From assembly GCF_007830315.1 (NCBI RefSeq), contig NZ_VLKJ01000005.1, positions 186,001 through 250,000 on the forward strand: a stretch of DNA of 64,000 nt, given 5' to 3'. A program made the translations under genes and the position numbers. Below are positions 1 through 8,795 of the stretch, piece by piece (position 1 is the stretch's first letter; each line of letters begins with the position of its first letter). The DNA is from Novosphingobium taihuense. GTDB lineage: Bacteria; Pseudomonadota; Alphaproteobacteria; Sphingomonadales; Sphingomonadaceae. The notes beneath the pieces are model-generated. The model saw nothing but the letters and a program-made list of their open reading frames with translations. It ran no database searches and was not told the origin of the DNA.

Positions 1-58
1 GTTCGGCATGGCGCTCGAACCGCGCACTTACGGCGTGACTGCAGGCTTCAAGTTCTGA
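1..58 (+). CDS. TonB-dependent receptor, C-terminal end only (partial)
   Basis: The frame starting at base 2 encodes FGMALEPRTYGVTAGFKF and then stops. The pattern of alternating hydrophobic residues with a terminal Phe is the usual last beta-strand and C-terminal signature of TonB-dependent outer-membrane receptors, recognised by the BAM complex. Complete receptors in this window end in the same way (KRF, RAF, YKF, TKF). The rest of the gene lies upstream of the window, so nothing can be said about its ligand. An outer-membrane beta-barrel is very likely; a TonB receptor is the best guess from context. Confidence 0.6.
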   Translation, partial: FGMALEPRTYGVTAGFKF

Positions 59-161
59 AGCTGGCGCATATAACCTGATCCACCTTGCCGGGGGGGCGGG
101 GGAGGGTCGCTCCGGCGACGTTCCTTTCCGTCCCTCCGGTTTTCTTTTGGGAGAGTTTCAC

Positions 162-926
162 ATGGGCCGTCTTGACGGAAAAATCGCGTTGATAACGGGC
201 GGAGCCTCAGTGCCGGGTCTGGGCAGTGCCACCGCGCAACGCTTTGCCGAAGAGGGCGCGAAGGTGTGGCTGACCGATCGCGATCTGGCAGGGGCCGAGA
301 AGGTGGCCGAAGGCATCCGCGCCGCCGGTGGGCAGGCCAAGGCCATGCTGCATGACGTGACCAACGAGGCGCAGTGGGACGAAGTCTTCGCCGCGATCGA
401 AGCAGAAGACGGCAAGCTCGACGTTTGCGTGAACAACGCTGGCATCGCGGTGCTGCGGCCGATCGAGGACATGACCACAGCGGACTGGAACCTGCAGAAC
501 TCGGTCAACCTCGACAGCGTGTTCCAAGGCACCAAGCGTGCGGTAGTGCTGATGCGCAAGACCGGCACCAAGGGTTCGATCATCAACATCTCATCGGTGG
601 CAGGTCTGATCGGCGTGCCAGCGTGCGGTGCCTATGCTGCGGCCAAGGGCGGCGTTCGCCTGTTCTCGAAGACCATTGCGGTCGAGACGGCCAAGGACGG
701 CATTCGCGTCAATTCGGTTCACCCCGGCATGATCCTGACCAACATCCAGGGCGTGGCGCAGGAGGACAACGCGGCCAACTATGACGCCACGCTGGCGCTG
801 GTGCCGATGGGCTACATGGGCGCGCCGCTCGACATCGCCAACATGAACCTGTTCCTTGCCTCGGACGAGAGCCGCTATGTGACGGGCACGGAACTGGTGG
901 TCGATGGGGGGATGACGGCGCTCTGA
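162..926 (+). CDS. Short-chain dehydrogenase/reductase (SDR)
   Basis: A 254-residue NAD(P)-dependent SDR that probably oxidises or reduces a hydroxyl/keto group of a catabolic intermediate in the cytoplasm. The N-terminal cofactor loop reads TGGASVPGLG, two residues longer than the classical TGxxxGxG. Other family marks are the NNAG motif, ISSVAG containing the catalytic Ser, YAAAK with the catalytic Tyr and Lys, and a C-terminal VDGG. I chose ATG 162 because GGGAGAG lies a few bases upstream; an in-frame TTG at 147 has no ribosome site. It follows a TonB receptor end by about 100 bases and may be co-transcribed with it. The substrate is unknown. The SDR at 27827 shares the expanded loop. Confidence 0.9.
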   Translation: MGRLDGKIALITGGASVPGLGSATAQRFAEEGAKVWLTDRDLAGAEKVAEGIRAAGGQAKAMLHDVTNEAQWDEVFAAIEAEDGKLDVCVNNAGIAVLRPIEDMTTADWNLQNSVNLDSVFQGTKRAVVLMRKTGTKGSIINISSVAGLIGVPACGAYAAAKGGVRLFSKTIAVETAKDGIRVNSVHPGMILTNIQGVAQEDNAANYDATLALVPMGYMGAPLDIANMNLFLASDESRYVTGTELVVDGGMTAL

Positions 927-1017
927 GGCTAGACTGACAGTTGCCCCCCGCGCCTGAAGAGATCCGGGGGGCGGGGGCCTCGTGCGGTTTACTGAAAGGC
1001 TCCGTAAGAACATCGAG

Positions 1018-1037
1018 CTCCCCGCCTGCGCGGGGAC
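1018..1037. terminator. Hairpin between convergent genes
   Basis: TCCCCGC, a four-base loop, then GCGGGGA forms a 7-bp GC stem at 1019-1036. It lies between the end of the SDR at 926 and the convergent ThuA-like gene ending at 1047. There is no clear T-run, so termination is inferred from position. A further run of C followed by a run of G at about 945-977 could form a second stem. Confidence 0.4.
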
Positions 1038-1046
1038 GCTTCGTTA

Positions 1047-1841
1047 TCAAGCGGCCACCCAGCGGATCGCGTTCTCCACCAGACGCCGGTAATGCGGATT
1101 GTCGTAGGCCGAAGGGCCATCACCGGGTTGCAGATAGACGAGGCGGCTGTTCAGGGCCTGTTTCGTCCATCCCACGAGGTTCGAGCCGGAAGGATGATCC
1201 CAGCCTTCGCGGCTGAACATCTCGCCCTTCACGGCAAGATCGGCTGACCAGAAGTGATCGCGGTCGAAGGCGGCGTTGGAGCGCAGGAGCGGGGTCACGT
1301 CGCTTTCGTTGATCTGGCTCAGGTATAGTTCGTCGGTCAGTGTGAAGCTTGCGGGCAGCCCTGCCGTTACAGGATGGTCGGCGACTACGGCGATCTCGTG
1401 TGTCACATCGTGGCAATAGCCGCTGTCGGGCACCGCTTGCTCCCGCCATGCGCCGGGATGGTAGAAGAACTGACCGCCGACCCATTCGTGATAGTCAACC
1501 CAGGTCGGCCAGCCCGCCAGCGCATGATGGAGCGCGACCACGCCCTTGCCCTGTTCGAGCAGGGCGCGAAAACCCGCCTTCAATTCGGCGGACGGGTCAC
1601 GATACAGCGGGGCGTTCTCGGGCGCTTCAAAATCGAGCCCGGGCATGTCGTAGAGCACCAGCGCGTCGAAACCGCGCATCGCTTCTGGGTTCATCAGCAG
1701 GGCGGCGGCGGGCTGATCGACCATCGTGGCCGAAATGCCGTCCATGGCCTGAAACATCGCATCGAAGGCAGTGCGATCGAACGGGTGCCCGCGCACGGCG
1801 ACGAGGCATTGCAGCGGGGCGCGGTGTTTGATGATCGGCAT
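1047..1841 (-). CDS. ThuA-like domain protein
   Basis: A 264-residue cytoplasmic protein of the ThuA (trehalose utilisation A) family, which has a class I glutamine-amidotransferase-like fold. Visible features are an N-terminal strand LQCLVAVRGHPFDR, the segment ALVLYDMPG, the conserved GKGVVALHHALAGWP around residues 95-110, and YHEWVGGQFFYHPG. ThuA proteins often sit with Gfo/Idh/MocA dehydrogenases in sugar-oxidation clusters, and one of these occurs at 58504, but the biochemical reaction is not established for the family. The start codon overlaps the stop of the upstream dehydrogenase by one base, so the two genes form an operon and are probably translationally coupled. No signal peptide is visible. 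Confidence 0.8.
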   Translation of the reverse strand: MPIIKHRAPLQCLVAVRGHPFDRTAFDAMFQAMDGISATMVDQPAAALLMNPEAMRGFDALVLYDMPGLDFEAPENAPLYRDPSAELKAGFRALLEQGKGVVALHHALAGWPTWVDYHEWVGGQFFYHPGAWREQAVPDSGYCHDVTHEIAVVADHPVTAGLPASFTLTDELYLSQINESDVTPLLRSNAAFDRDHFWSADLAVKGEMFSREGWDHPSGSNLVGWTKQALNSRLVYLQPGDGPSAYDNPHYRRLVENAIRWVAA

Positions 1842-2848
1842 CAGGCAACCTTCACGATGACTTTGCCGATGGCCTTGCCCGAAAGCATCCGGTCATAGGC
1901 GACGAGCGTGTTCTCCAGCCCTCGCGTCTCGTCGAGGTTCACCGTCAGCGTTCCGGCATCGACCCATTCGCGTAAGGTCGGCAGAAACTCTGCGCCGCGA
2001 TGGAGGAAATCAGGGATGAAGAAGCCTTCGATCCGCAACCGCCGCATCAGCACCTGATCGAACCGCGCGGGGCCGGGCAGGGGCGCGTCGTTGTCGTAAG
2101 CCGCAACCATGCCGCAGACCGCGACGCGGCCATAGTGCGCCATGTTGGGCAGAACCGCATCGAGCAACGGCCCGCCCACATTGTCGAAATAGGCATGGAC
2201 GCCACCTTCGATGGCGGCAAGGCGGGCTTCGACGTTCTCGTTCTTGTAGTCGATGGCGATATCGACGCCGAGCTGTTCGGTGAGGTAGCGGCATTTCTCC
2301 GGCCCACCGGCTATGCCGATGACATTCGCGCCAAGATTGCGGCCGACCTGGCAGGCCATCGAACCGGTGGCACCGGCAGCAGCGGAAACGACCAGCCATT
2401 CGCCCGACTTGATCGCCGCCACTTCCTTCACGCCAACATAGGCCGTCCAGGCATTCATGCCGAGCGCGCCAAAATGGTGGCGGATATCGCCGAGGGTTTC
2501 GTCGACAATCTCGAGACCGGATAGTGCCGGAACGACAGTCGCATATTCGGCCCACTGGCCGAAGCCGCGCACCAGCGTGCCGACCGGGAATGCCGCATCG
2601 CGGCTTTCGCTGACATGGCCCAGCACCAGGCCTGCCATTTTGGAGCCCAGCGGCAGCGGGGGCTGATAGCCATCGGTGCGCGGGCTCATCCACATGCGCG
2701 TGCCTGCGTCCATCGACAGCCAGCCCACCTTTATGCGCACCTCGCCCTCACCAAGGTCCCCGAGTGTGTCGGTTTGCAGGCTCAGCGCGCTATCGAAATC
2801 GGAGCCTTCGGGGTGGCGGTCCAGTCGCCAGAAGCGGGTTTCAGTCAC
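1841..2848 (-). CDS. Zinc-free medium-chain NADP-dependent oxidoreductase (CurA/LTB4DH-like)
   Basis: A 335-residue medium-chain reductase of the leukotriene-B4-dehydrogenase/CurA type, which reduces the C=C of alpha,beta-unsaturated ketones with NADPH. The Rossmann motif is SAAAGATGS near residue 150, followed by the IGIAGG strand, and IDYKNE and FDNVGG motifs typical of the subfamily. Zinc-binding Cys clusters of alcohol dehydrogenases are absent. It is the first gene of a two-gene minus-strand unit with the ThuA-like protein. The paralogue at 7745 shares the same Rossmann and FDNVGG motifs. The substrate is unknown. The family call is firm. Confidence 0.9.
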   Translation of the reverse strand: MTETRFWRLDRHPEGSDFDSALSLQTDTLGDLGEGEVRIKVGWLSMDAGTRMWMSPRTDGYQPPLPLGSKMAGLVLGHVSESRDAAFPVGTLVRGFGQWAEYATVVPALSGLEIVDETLGDIRHHFGALGMNAWTAYVGVKEVAAIKSGEWLVVSAAAGATGSMACQVGRNLGANVIGIAGGPEKCRYLTEQLGVDIAIDYKNENVEARLAAIEGGVHAYFDNVGGPLLDAVLPNMAHYGRVAVCGMVAAYDNDAPLPGPARFDQVLMRRLRIEGFFIPDFLHRGAEFLPTLREWVDAGTLTVNLDETRGLENTLVAYDRMLSGKAIGKVIVKVA

Positions 2849-2996
2849 GGCGTTTCCTCTCAGGCGACTGAGGTGCCGACGCTACGGCATCGCGGCACCT
2901 AGCCAAAGGATGAGGCTAACGTATTGGCGAGGCGGTGAAGACCGCTTCACGGGATTAGACGCGCGACAGGCATAAACAAAATTGGGAGGATGCGGC

Positions 2997-5483
2997 ATGC
3001 ACACCTTTAAGGGACTTCTTCTGGCGACCTGCGCATTCGGCGCGGCCGTTCCGGCATACGCTCAGGACGCGCCGCAGGCAGGCGCTCAGGAGGCCGCCAG
3101 CGCTGGTGGCCTCGAGGAAATCATCGTCACCGCTCGCAAGCGCGAAGAGTCGGTTCAGACGGTTCCTGTTGCCGTGACCGCGATTTCGGAAAAGACCATC
3201 CAGCAGCGCGACATCACCTCGATCGAGAAGATTGCTGCCGCCACGCCCAACCTCAGCGTCGGCCGTGCTTCGAACGGCTCGGGCGCGCAGTTGACCATGC
3301 GCGGCATCGGCTCGTCATCGACATCTATCGGCATCGAGCAGTCGGTCGCCGTGGTCGTCGACGGAGCCTATTACGGGCAGGGCCGCGTCATTCAGGAAGG
3401 TTTCTTCGACCTCAAGCGGGTTGAAGTGCTGAAAGGTCCGCAGGCACTGTTCTTCGGCAAGAACGCCACTGCCGGCGTGATCAGCCTGACCACCAACGAT
3501 CCTGGCAACGAACGCGAGTTCATCGCCCGCGCCGGGTACGAGTTCAAGGCCAAGCAGTACCTCGGCGAATTCATCGCTTCGGTGCCGCTTTCCGACACTT
3601 TCGGCGTGCGCCTCGCTCTGCGCGGCTCGCTGATGGATGGCGCCTATTACGACAACATTTCGGTTCCGCGCACCTACACCACGGCTGACGTTGCCAACGG
3701 CTTTGCCGCGACCCCGCACACCGCCACGGTCGCGTCTGATGGCCCCGGTGAGCGAGAGTTCCTTGGTCGCCTGACGCTCAAGTACACGCCGACCGACGAT
3801 CTGACCGTCACGCTCAAGGGCAACTTTGATTACAACAAGACGAAGAACAGCTCGTGGAACTATGTCGCCTACAATTGCGGCCTTGCCTCAGGCGTAAGCC
3901 AGCTTTCGGGCTATAAGTGCGGCACGGACTTCGTCACGCACCAGAACAACATCCCGACCGACATCGCCAAGACCTTCCCGTTCTCGCAGGAGGATGGCGC
4001 GCTCTACAACCGCTATCGTTCGTGGGCGATCAACGGCAACGTCGTCTATAACGTGGGCGACGTGACGATCAGCTCGGTCACCAACTACAACACCAACAAT
4101 AACCGCTGGGCCTGCGCCTGCGACTTCCAGTCGAGCAACAGCGGCACTTGGGCGACCGAGAACTCGACCTGGCGCGCGTTCAGCCAGGAACTGCGTGCGC
4201 AGACCGCGTTCGACGGTCCGGTGAACCTGATGGTCGGCGGCCTGTACCAGAAGACCAAGCGCCTGTTCGACCAGTTCGTCATGTTCGCGGGACTGGAAAA
4301 CAGTGCTGCCTCGGCGTCGAACCGTTATCTTGCCGGCAGCAAGTCGAGCTTCACCGATGGCGAGACCAGCGCGCTGTTCGGCCAGGTCACGTGGAAGGTT
4401 GTGCCGACGGTCGAGCTGGCGGGTGGTGTGCGCTATACGCACGAAACGAAGAAGAGCTTTTTCGTTCAGCCCTATAACAACCCGTTCCTGACCACGGGCG
4501 GCGGGTTGCCGATCTTCCGCGGCGCAGATTCGCCAGATGGTCTTGGCGTGATCAACGCGCGTCAGGTCTTCGACGACTGGTCGCCGGAAGTGACGCTGAC
4601 GTGGAAGCCGCAGCAGGGCATCCTCGTCTATGGTGCCTACAAGACCGCCTACAAGTCGGGCGGGTTCTCGAACGGCGGCATCAACTCGCTTCTGTCGAAC
4701 GATCCTCTCGGCGACCTGACCTTCAACCCGGAAAAGGCACGTGGTTTCGAAGCCGGCATCAAGACGACGCTGGCCGACAACCAGCTGCGCCTGAATCTGA
4801 CCGCGTTCACATACAAGTACGCCGACCTGCAGGTCGACTTCTTCAACTCGCCGATCTTCGCCTTCCAGACGCTGACGGCAGACGCCCGCACCAAGGGCGT
4901 GGAAGCCGAGTTCGAGTTTGCGCCGCGCTCGCTTGACGGCCTCAACGTCCACGGTTCGATCAACTACACCCGTGCCCGCTACACCAGCTTCCCGCTCGGT
5001 CCATGCTACGCCGGCCAGACCCCGGCGCAGGGCTGCAATCTGACGGCTGCCGGTGCGGTGATCGGCGCAGGTGGCACGGGCGTGCGTCAGAACCTATCGG
5101 GCCGTCCGCTTTCGGTGGCGCCTGAATGGACCGGCGCTTTCGGCGTGGGTTACGATGCTGCGGCGGGCGATGGCTACAAGTTCGGCATCAATTTCGATGC
5201 GCGCTTCTCGTCGAGCTACCTCGCTTCGGGCTTTGGTGCGGAGCAATCGCGCCAGGGCAAATATGCCACGCTCGACGCTGGAATCCGCTTCGGTGCCGAA
5301 GATGACAACTGGCAGATCTCGCTTATCGGCAAGAACCTGACCAACACGTTCTACGTGAGCGGCGTTGTCGATGGTCCTTCGACCGGCGGAGGCACCGGAA
5401 CGGCCGCAGGCGTCCACGCCGACCAGCTCGGCTTCGGCAACCTGCCGCGCACGGTGCAGGTCACGGTGACCAAGCGCTTCTGA
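2997..5483 (+). CDS. TonB-dependent outer-membrane receptor
   Basis: An 828-residue receptor that takes up a ligand across the outer membrane using TonB/ExbBD energy. A signal peptide covers about residues 1-23 (MHTFKGLLLATCAFGAAVPA, cleaved after AYA). The plug starts with EEIIVTARKREE, the sphingomonad form of the TonB-box region, and contains the conserved VEVLKGPQALFFGKNATAGVI. The barrel ends in KRF. ATG 2997 is preceded by GGGAGGA at 2984-2990; an upstream TTG at 2982 lies within that site and is rejected. The gene diverges from the MDR/ThuA pair and is closed by a strong terminator. It resembles the pesticin/FyuA-like receptors common in catabolic islands. The ligand is unknown and need not be a siderophore. 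Confidence 0.95.
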   Translation: MHTFKGLLLATCAFGAAVPAYAQDAPQAGAQEAASAGGLEEIIVTARKREESVQTVPVAVTAISEKTIQQRDITSIEKIAAATPNLSVGRASNGSGAQLTMRGIGSSSTSIGIEQSVAVVVDGAYYGQGRVIQEGFFDLKRVEVLKGPQALFFGKNATAGVISLTTNDPGNEREFIARAGYEFKAKQYLGEFIASVPLSDTFGVRLALRGSLMDGAYYDNISVPRTYTTADVANGFAATPHTATVASDGPGEREFLGRLTLKYTPTDDLTVTLKGNFDYNKTKNSSWNYVAYNCGLASGVSQLSGYKCGTDFVTHQNNIPTDIAKTFPFSQEDGALYNRYRSWAINGNVVYNVGDVTISSVTNYNTNNNRWACACDFQSSNSGTWATENSTWRAFSQELRAQTAFDGPVNLMVGGLYQKTKRLFDQFVMFAGLENSAASASNRYLAGSKSSFTDGETSALFGQVTWKVVPTVELAGGVRYTHETKKSFFVQPYNNPFLTTGGGLPIFRGADSPDGLGVINARQVFDDWSPEVTLTWKPQQGILVYGAYKTAYKSGGFSNGGINSLLSNDPLGDLTFNPEKARGFEAGIKTTLADNQLRLNLTAFTYKYADLQVDFFNSPIFAFQTLTADARTKGVEAEFEFAPRSLDGLNVHGSINYTRARYTSFPLGPCYAGQTPAQGCNLTAAGAVIGAGGTGVRQNLSGRPLSVAPEWTGAFGVGYDAAAGDGYKFGINFDARFSSSYLASGFGAEQSRQGKYATLDAGIRFGAEDDNWQISLIGKNLTNTFYVSGVVDGPSTGGGTGTAAGVHADQLGFGNLPRTVQVTVTKRF

Positions 5484-5500
5484 TCGTCCGATCGAAATGG

Positions 5501-5537
5501 AAGGGGCCTCGTCCGGATGCGGACGGGGCCCTTTTCC
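5501..5537 (+). terminator. Intrinsic terminator after TonB receptor
   Basis: A long GC stem (left arm from 5501, right arm CGGACGGGGCCC from 5520) with a four-base GATG loop and one bulged G is followed by TTTT at 5532-5535. It lies 18 bases after the receptor stop. Confidence 0.85.
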
Positions 5538-5606
5538 TTGGGCAAAGCAAAGGCGCAGAGAGCAAAGCTCCCCGCACCCTTTTTCGTTGTCTTTTTGAAC
5601 TGGGTG

Positions 5607-6035
5607 TCAGCAGCCTTTGGGGGCGTGCTGTCGGTGGATGTTGCGGAAGGAGCGGGTCTTGAACAGCCACCGTCCATCGATCTTGACGCAGGTGTCCTCA
5701 TAGACGCCGCGATCGCGCATCGTTGTGCCGTTCTGGTCATAGACCTCACTGGTGTAGCTGCGCATCGCGGCGGTATCGCCGGTCACCTCGATCGAGCCGG
5801 GCCAGGCTTCGAACATGATGCCGGGATAGTTCTTCATTGCCTCGATCCACATCGCCTTGATCGCGGCGCGGCCCCGCGTGGTGCCAAGTTCGGGATAGTC
5901 GGGCAGCGACCATTCGGCGTCCTCGGCCCATGTCGCGGCCCAATCGTCGGCATCGACGCGAGTGACGGCGTCGGCATAGGTCTCGAGCAGTTCGCGGATG
6001 GCGAGGCGGTCTTCGGCGGGGCCGGTGAAGGGCAT
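5607..6035 (-). CDS. SnoaL/NTF2-like protein
   Basis: A 142-residue small cone-shaped alpha+beta barrel protein of the SnoaL-like superfamily. The opening segment EDRLAIRELLETYADAVTRVD followed by WAATWAEDAEWSLPD is typical of this fold, and the C-terminal half (YEDTCVKIDGRWLFKTR) matches its last strands. Members include ketosteroid-isomerase-like enzymes, dehydratases and non-enzymatic ligand binders, so the activity is open. It is the last gene of the minus-strand group after the Rieske ferredoxin, separated from it by 81 bases, and may have its own promoter. A second SnoaL-like gene lies at 8872 on the other side of the operon. Confidence 0.8.
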   Translation of the reverse strand: MPFTGPAEDRLAIRELLETYADAVTRVDADDWAATWAEDAEWSLPDYPELGTTRGRAAIKAMWIEAMKNYPGIMFEAWPGSIEVTGDTAAMRSYTSEVYDQNGTTMRDRGVYEDTCVKIDGRWLFKTRSFRNIHRQHAPKGC

Positions 6036-6116
6036 TGTCTTATCTCTCCCGATTGTTCGTAACTGGAGAGAACCTAACCTTGTACGGCATTCAGTGAACC
6101 TGCGCTTTGAGTGAGT

Positions 6117-6467
6117 TCAAAGAACGATGGGCAGCTCGTCCATGCCGGGGGCGGCATCGGGAACGCAGACTTCGATCTGGCCGCCTTCGACCCGCACCGG
6201 GAAAGTGCGCAAGTCCTTGTAGGCCCCGCCGATGCAGCGGCCCGAGTTCATTTCAAACCGGGCGCCATGAAGCGGGCACATCACCGCGCCGCGCCGGATG
6301 CGGCCGGTAGAAATCAGCGCGGCCTGATGAGTGCAACGGTCGTTGACGGCGAACAGGCCTTCGTCGGTCTTGGCCACCAGCACGTGCCAGCCGCCGATCT
6401 TCGTGGCGATCTTGCCTTCTGCGGGGAACTCGCTCTCGGAGATCAGGGTATGCCAGGAGTCGGTCAA
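6117..6467 (-). CDS. Rieske [2Fe-2S] ferredoxin
   Basis: A 116-residue soluble Rieske protein. Cluster ligands are clear: Cys45-x-His47 (CTH) and Cys64-x2-His67 (CPLH). Such proteins carry electrons to Rieske oxygenases or P450s. No oxygenase alpha subunit or reductase is visible in the window, so its partner must lie elsewhere or it serves another enzyme. The only plausible start is an in-frame TTG at 6467, with GAGGA about seven bases upstream. It follows the VOC gene by 10 bases in the operon MDR-SDR-VOC-Rieske. The family is certain and the role is inferred. Confidence 0.9.
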   Translation of the reverse strand: MTDSWHTLISESEFPAEGKIATKIGGWHVLVAKTDEGLFAVNDRCTHQAALISTGRIRRGAVMCPLHGARFEMNSGRCIGGAYKDLRTFPVRVEGGQIEVCVPDAAPGMDELPIVL

Positions 6468-6477
6468 CGTCGGGTCC

Positions 6478-7011
6478 TCAAGTCATGCGGATGGTGTGGA
6501 TTGGGTCCGATCCGCGATAATCCTGCGCCGCCTGCGCGACCATCGCGTAGAAATCAACCAGCGTTTTGGTGGGGGCGTAGAGTTCGGTGAACAGGCCCAG
6601 CGTGGCTGTGGTATCGGCAAAAGCGAAGACGAACCCGTCGTTCATCTCGGCACGCAAGGCACATGGCGCACTGCGTGCGGCAAACTTCGCGATTTCGGCA
6701 TCAACGTCGTCCACGAACACTGCGAGGTGGTGCATGCCCCAGCGACCGGAGCCTTCAGGGTAAAGATCGCGGAATGGCGAGGGGCCGGGATTGTTCTGCG
6801 CGACGAACTCCACCATTACCTCGCCCCATTGGCCGTAGGCGGAAGTATGATCCAGCTCGCGCTCGACCCCGCGATGAACGGCGCGGGCGAGCGGGATATT
6901 GTCGGCAACGAAGAACGGCCCTGATCCGAACGCTTCGTGATGAGCGCGCGCGGCGGCGCGCACATCCTCGACGAAGAAGGCGACCTGACGGATCGGAAGC
7001 CCACCGGTCAA
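6478..7011 (-). CDS. VOC (glyoxalase/dioxygenase fold) family protein
   Basis: A 177-residue single-chain VOC protein with two beta-alpha-beta-beta-beta units: IRQVAFFVEDVRAAARAHHEAFG at the N-terminus and GRWGMHHLAVFVDDVDAEIAKF near residue 95. These metal-dependent folds include methylmalonyl-CoA epimerases, glyoxalases and extradiol dioxygenases. The HHLAVFVDD pattern resembles the epimerase-like Glyoxalase_4 group, but the reaction cannot be assigned. The start codon is TTG, overlapping the stop of the SDR (TTGA), so translation is probably coupled to it. It lies between the SDR and the Rieske ferredoxin. Confidence 0.8.
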   Translation of the reverse strand: MTGGLPIRQVAFFVEDVRAAARAHHEAFGSGPFFVADNIPLARAVHRGVERELDHTSAYGQWGEVMVEFVAQNNPGPSPFRDLYPEGSGRWGMHHLAVFVDDVDAEIAKFAARSAPCALRAEMNDGFVFAFADTTATLGLFTELYAPTKTLVDFYAMVAQAAQDYRGSDPIHTIRMT

Positions 7012-7745
7012 ATCGAGGCACCGCCGTCGACGCGGAACTCGGCACCTGTGGCAAAGGCACTGGCATCGCTGGCAAGGAACACGGCCATGGCCGCGATTTC
7101 TTCCGGCTTGCCCAGGCGCTTCACCGGATGGACGTCGACGAAGCTCTGGTACAGCGCTTCCGGGTTGTCCGACTGCGCCAGCACCTTGTCGATGATCGGG
7201 GTGTGGATCGCGCCGGGGTGGATCGAGTTGCAGCGGATGCCGTAACCTTTTTCGGCAAAGTGCAGCGCGCAGGACTTGGTCATCAGTGTCACCGCCGCCT
7301 TGGCCGCATTGTAGGCGACGAGGTTGGACGAGGCCTTCACGCCCGAGAGCGAGGACATGTTGATGATCGATCCGCCGTTGGCCTTCATCTTCGGCAGCAC
7401 CGCCTGCGTGCCCATGAACACACCGAGCACGTCGATGTTGAGCTCGTGGCGGAACTGGTCGAGAGTGATCTCCTCGATCGAGCCGAGCGTTGTGATGCCG
7501 GCATTGTTGACCAGCACGTCGATCCGCTCAAACGGCGCGACGGCCTGCGCCCACGATGCTTCCTGCGTGACGTCCAGAGCCACGAACCGTGCTCCGATTT
7601 CCTGCGCCAACGCTTCACCAGCCGTCGCGTCGATGTCGGCGATGATGACCGAAGCGCCCTCCGCCACATAGGCGCGGGCAATCGCTTCACCCAGACCCGA
7701 TGCGCCGCCGGTGACAAAGGCGACCCTGCCAGCAAGCGCGCCCAT
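7008..7745 (-). CDS. Short-chain dehydrogenase/reductase (SDR)
   Basis: A 245-residue classical SDR with TGGASGLG at the N-terminus, NNAG near residue 82, INMSSLSG with the catalytic Ser, YNAAK with the catalytic Tyr/Lys and a C-terminal VDGG. It probably oxidises a secondary alcohol or reduces a ketone with NAD(P) in the cytoplasm. It overlaps the MDR gene upstream by one base and the VOC gene downstream by four, so it sits in the middle of a tightly coupled operon. The substrate is unknown. Confidence 0.92.
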   Translation of the reverse strand: MGALAGRVAFVTGGASGLGEAIARAYVAEGASVIIADIDATAGEALAQEIGARFVALDVTQEASWAQAVAPFERIDVLVNNAGITTLGSIEEITLDQFRHELNIDVLGVFMGTQAVLPKMKANGGSIINMSSLSGVKASSNLVAYNAAKAAVTLMTKSCALHFAEKGYGIRCNSIHPGAIHTPIIDKVLAQSDNPEALYQSFVDVHPVKRLGKPEEIAAMAVFLASDASAFATGAEFRVDGGASI

Positions 7746-8764
7746 CAGATCAGCACCAGCGTCTTGCCGGTGGTGCGCCCGCTCATCAGCTCGATGAACG
7801 CCCCGGGCAGTTTTTCGAGTCCCTCACGTACATTCTCAAGCGGCTTCAGACTGCCCTCGGCAAAGAGGCGGTCGAGCATGGCCTGTGCCTCGCCCAAGAC
7901 TTCAGGGTGATCGTAGGTGATGAAACCGCGCATGGTCAGGCGGTTGACGACCAGTTGCCACAGGTTGCGGTTGCCGTGGGGATTGTCGGCATCGTTGTAC
8001 TGCGCGATCATCCCGCAGACCGCGACCCGCCCATGCAGGCGCATCAGCGGCAATACCGCGTCGAGCGTCTCGCCACCCACATTGTCGAAATAGACATCGA
8101 TGCCATCGGGAGCGGCCTGACTGATAGCAGCGGCAAGATCGGGCGCGGCGCGATAATCGATGGCGACGTCAGCCCCGAGATCGCGGACGATCTGCGCCTT
8201 CGCTGGACCGCCGGCAAGACCGATGACCCGGCATCCGGCGGCTTTGGCGAGTTGAACAACGGTGCTGCCGGTGGCGCCCGCGGCGGCGCTGACGAGGACC
8301 GTCTCGCCTGCCTTGGCCTTGCCGATCTCGAACAGGCCGACCCATGCGGTCAGGCCGACGGGCCCAAGAGCGCCCATGTAGTGCTGTAACGGCACGTCTG
8401 CTGCGGCTTCGACCTTCTCGATGCCCAGCGCATCGCCCTTGACCACGTAATACTCCGACCAAACCGCAAAGGTGCGCAGCAGCGTGCCGATGGGGAAGGC
8501 GGGATCGTTCGATTCGACTACCTCGCCCAAAGACATGCCGTTGATCGGAGCGCCAAGGGCCACGGGCGGAAGGTAGCTCGGCCGGTCATCAAGGAAGCCC
8601 CGGATTGCCGGATCGCAGGAGCAGACCCGCATCTTCACGAGGATCTCGCCGGGGCCGGGCACGGGGCGCGGTGCCTCGGTCAGGGCGAAATCGTCGGGGA
8701 CGGGGATGCCGACGGGGCGGCGGGCCAGTGTGATCTGGCGCGTGATCTGGTTATCTCTCTCCAT
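7745..8764 (-). CDS. Zinc-free medium-chain NADP-dependent oxidoreductase (CurA/LTB4DH-like)
   Basis: A 339-residue enoyl/enone reductase-type MDR and the promoter-proximal gene of the minus-strand operon. The Rossmann motif SAAAGATGS and the VIGLAGG strand lie near residue 160, followed by IDYRAA and FDNVGGETLD. No structural or catalytic zinc ligands are present. The N-terminus (QITLARRPVGIPVPDDF) matches the YncB/CurA group. It is paralogous to the gene at 1841. Together with the adjacent SDR it could reduce an unsaturated ketone in two steps; this pairing is inference. Confidence 0.9.
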   Translation of the reverse strand: MERDNQITRQITLARRPVGIPVPDDFALTEAPRPVPGPGEILVKMRVCSCDPAIRGFLDDRPSYLPPVALGAPINGMSLGEVVESNDPAFPIGTLLRTFAVWSEYYVVKGDALGIEKVEAAADVPLQHYMGALGPVGLTAWVGLFEIGKAKAGETVLVSAAAGATGSTVVQLAKAAGCRVIGLAGGPAKAQIVRDLGADVAIDYRAAPDLAAAISQAAPDGIDVYFDNVGGETLDAVLPLMRLHGRVAVCGMIAQYNDADNPHGNRNLWQLVVNRLTMRGFITYDHPEVLGEAQAMLDRLFAEGSLKPLENVREGLEKLPGAFIELMSGRTTGKTLVLI

Positions 8765-8795
8765 ATGCCATCCTTAGCGCGGGCAGCGGCGAGGC

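Noticed and set aside
3888-4952. 354-residue minus-strand open frame
   Set aside because: Lies wholly inside the TonB receptor gene on the other strand; no motif or ribosome site.
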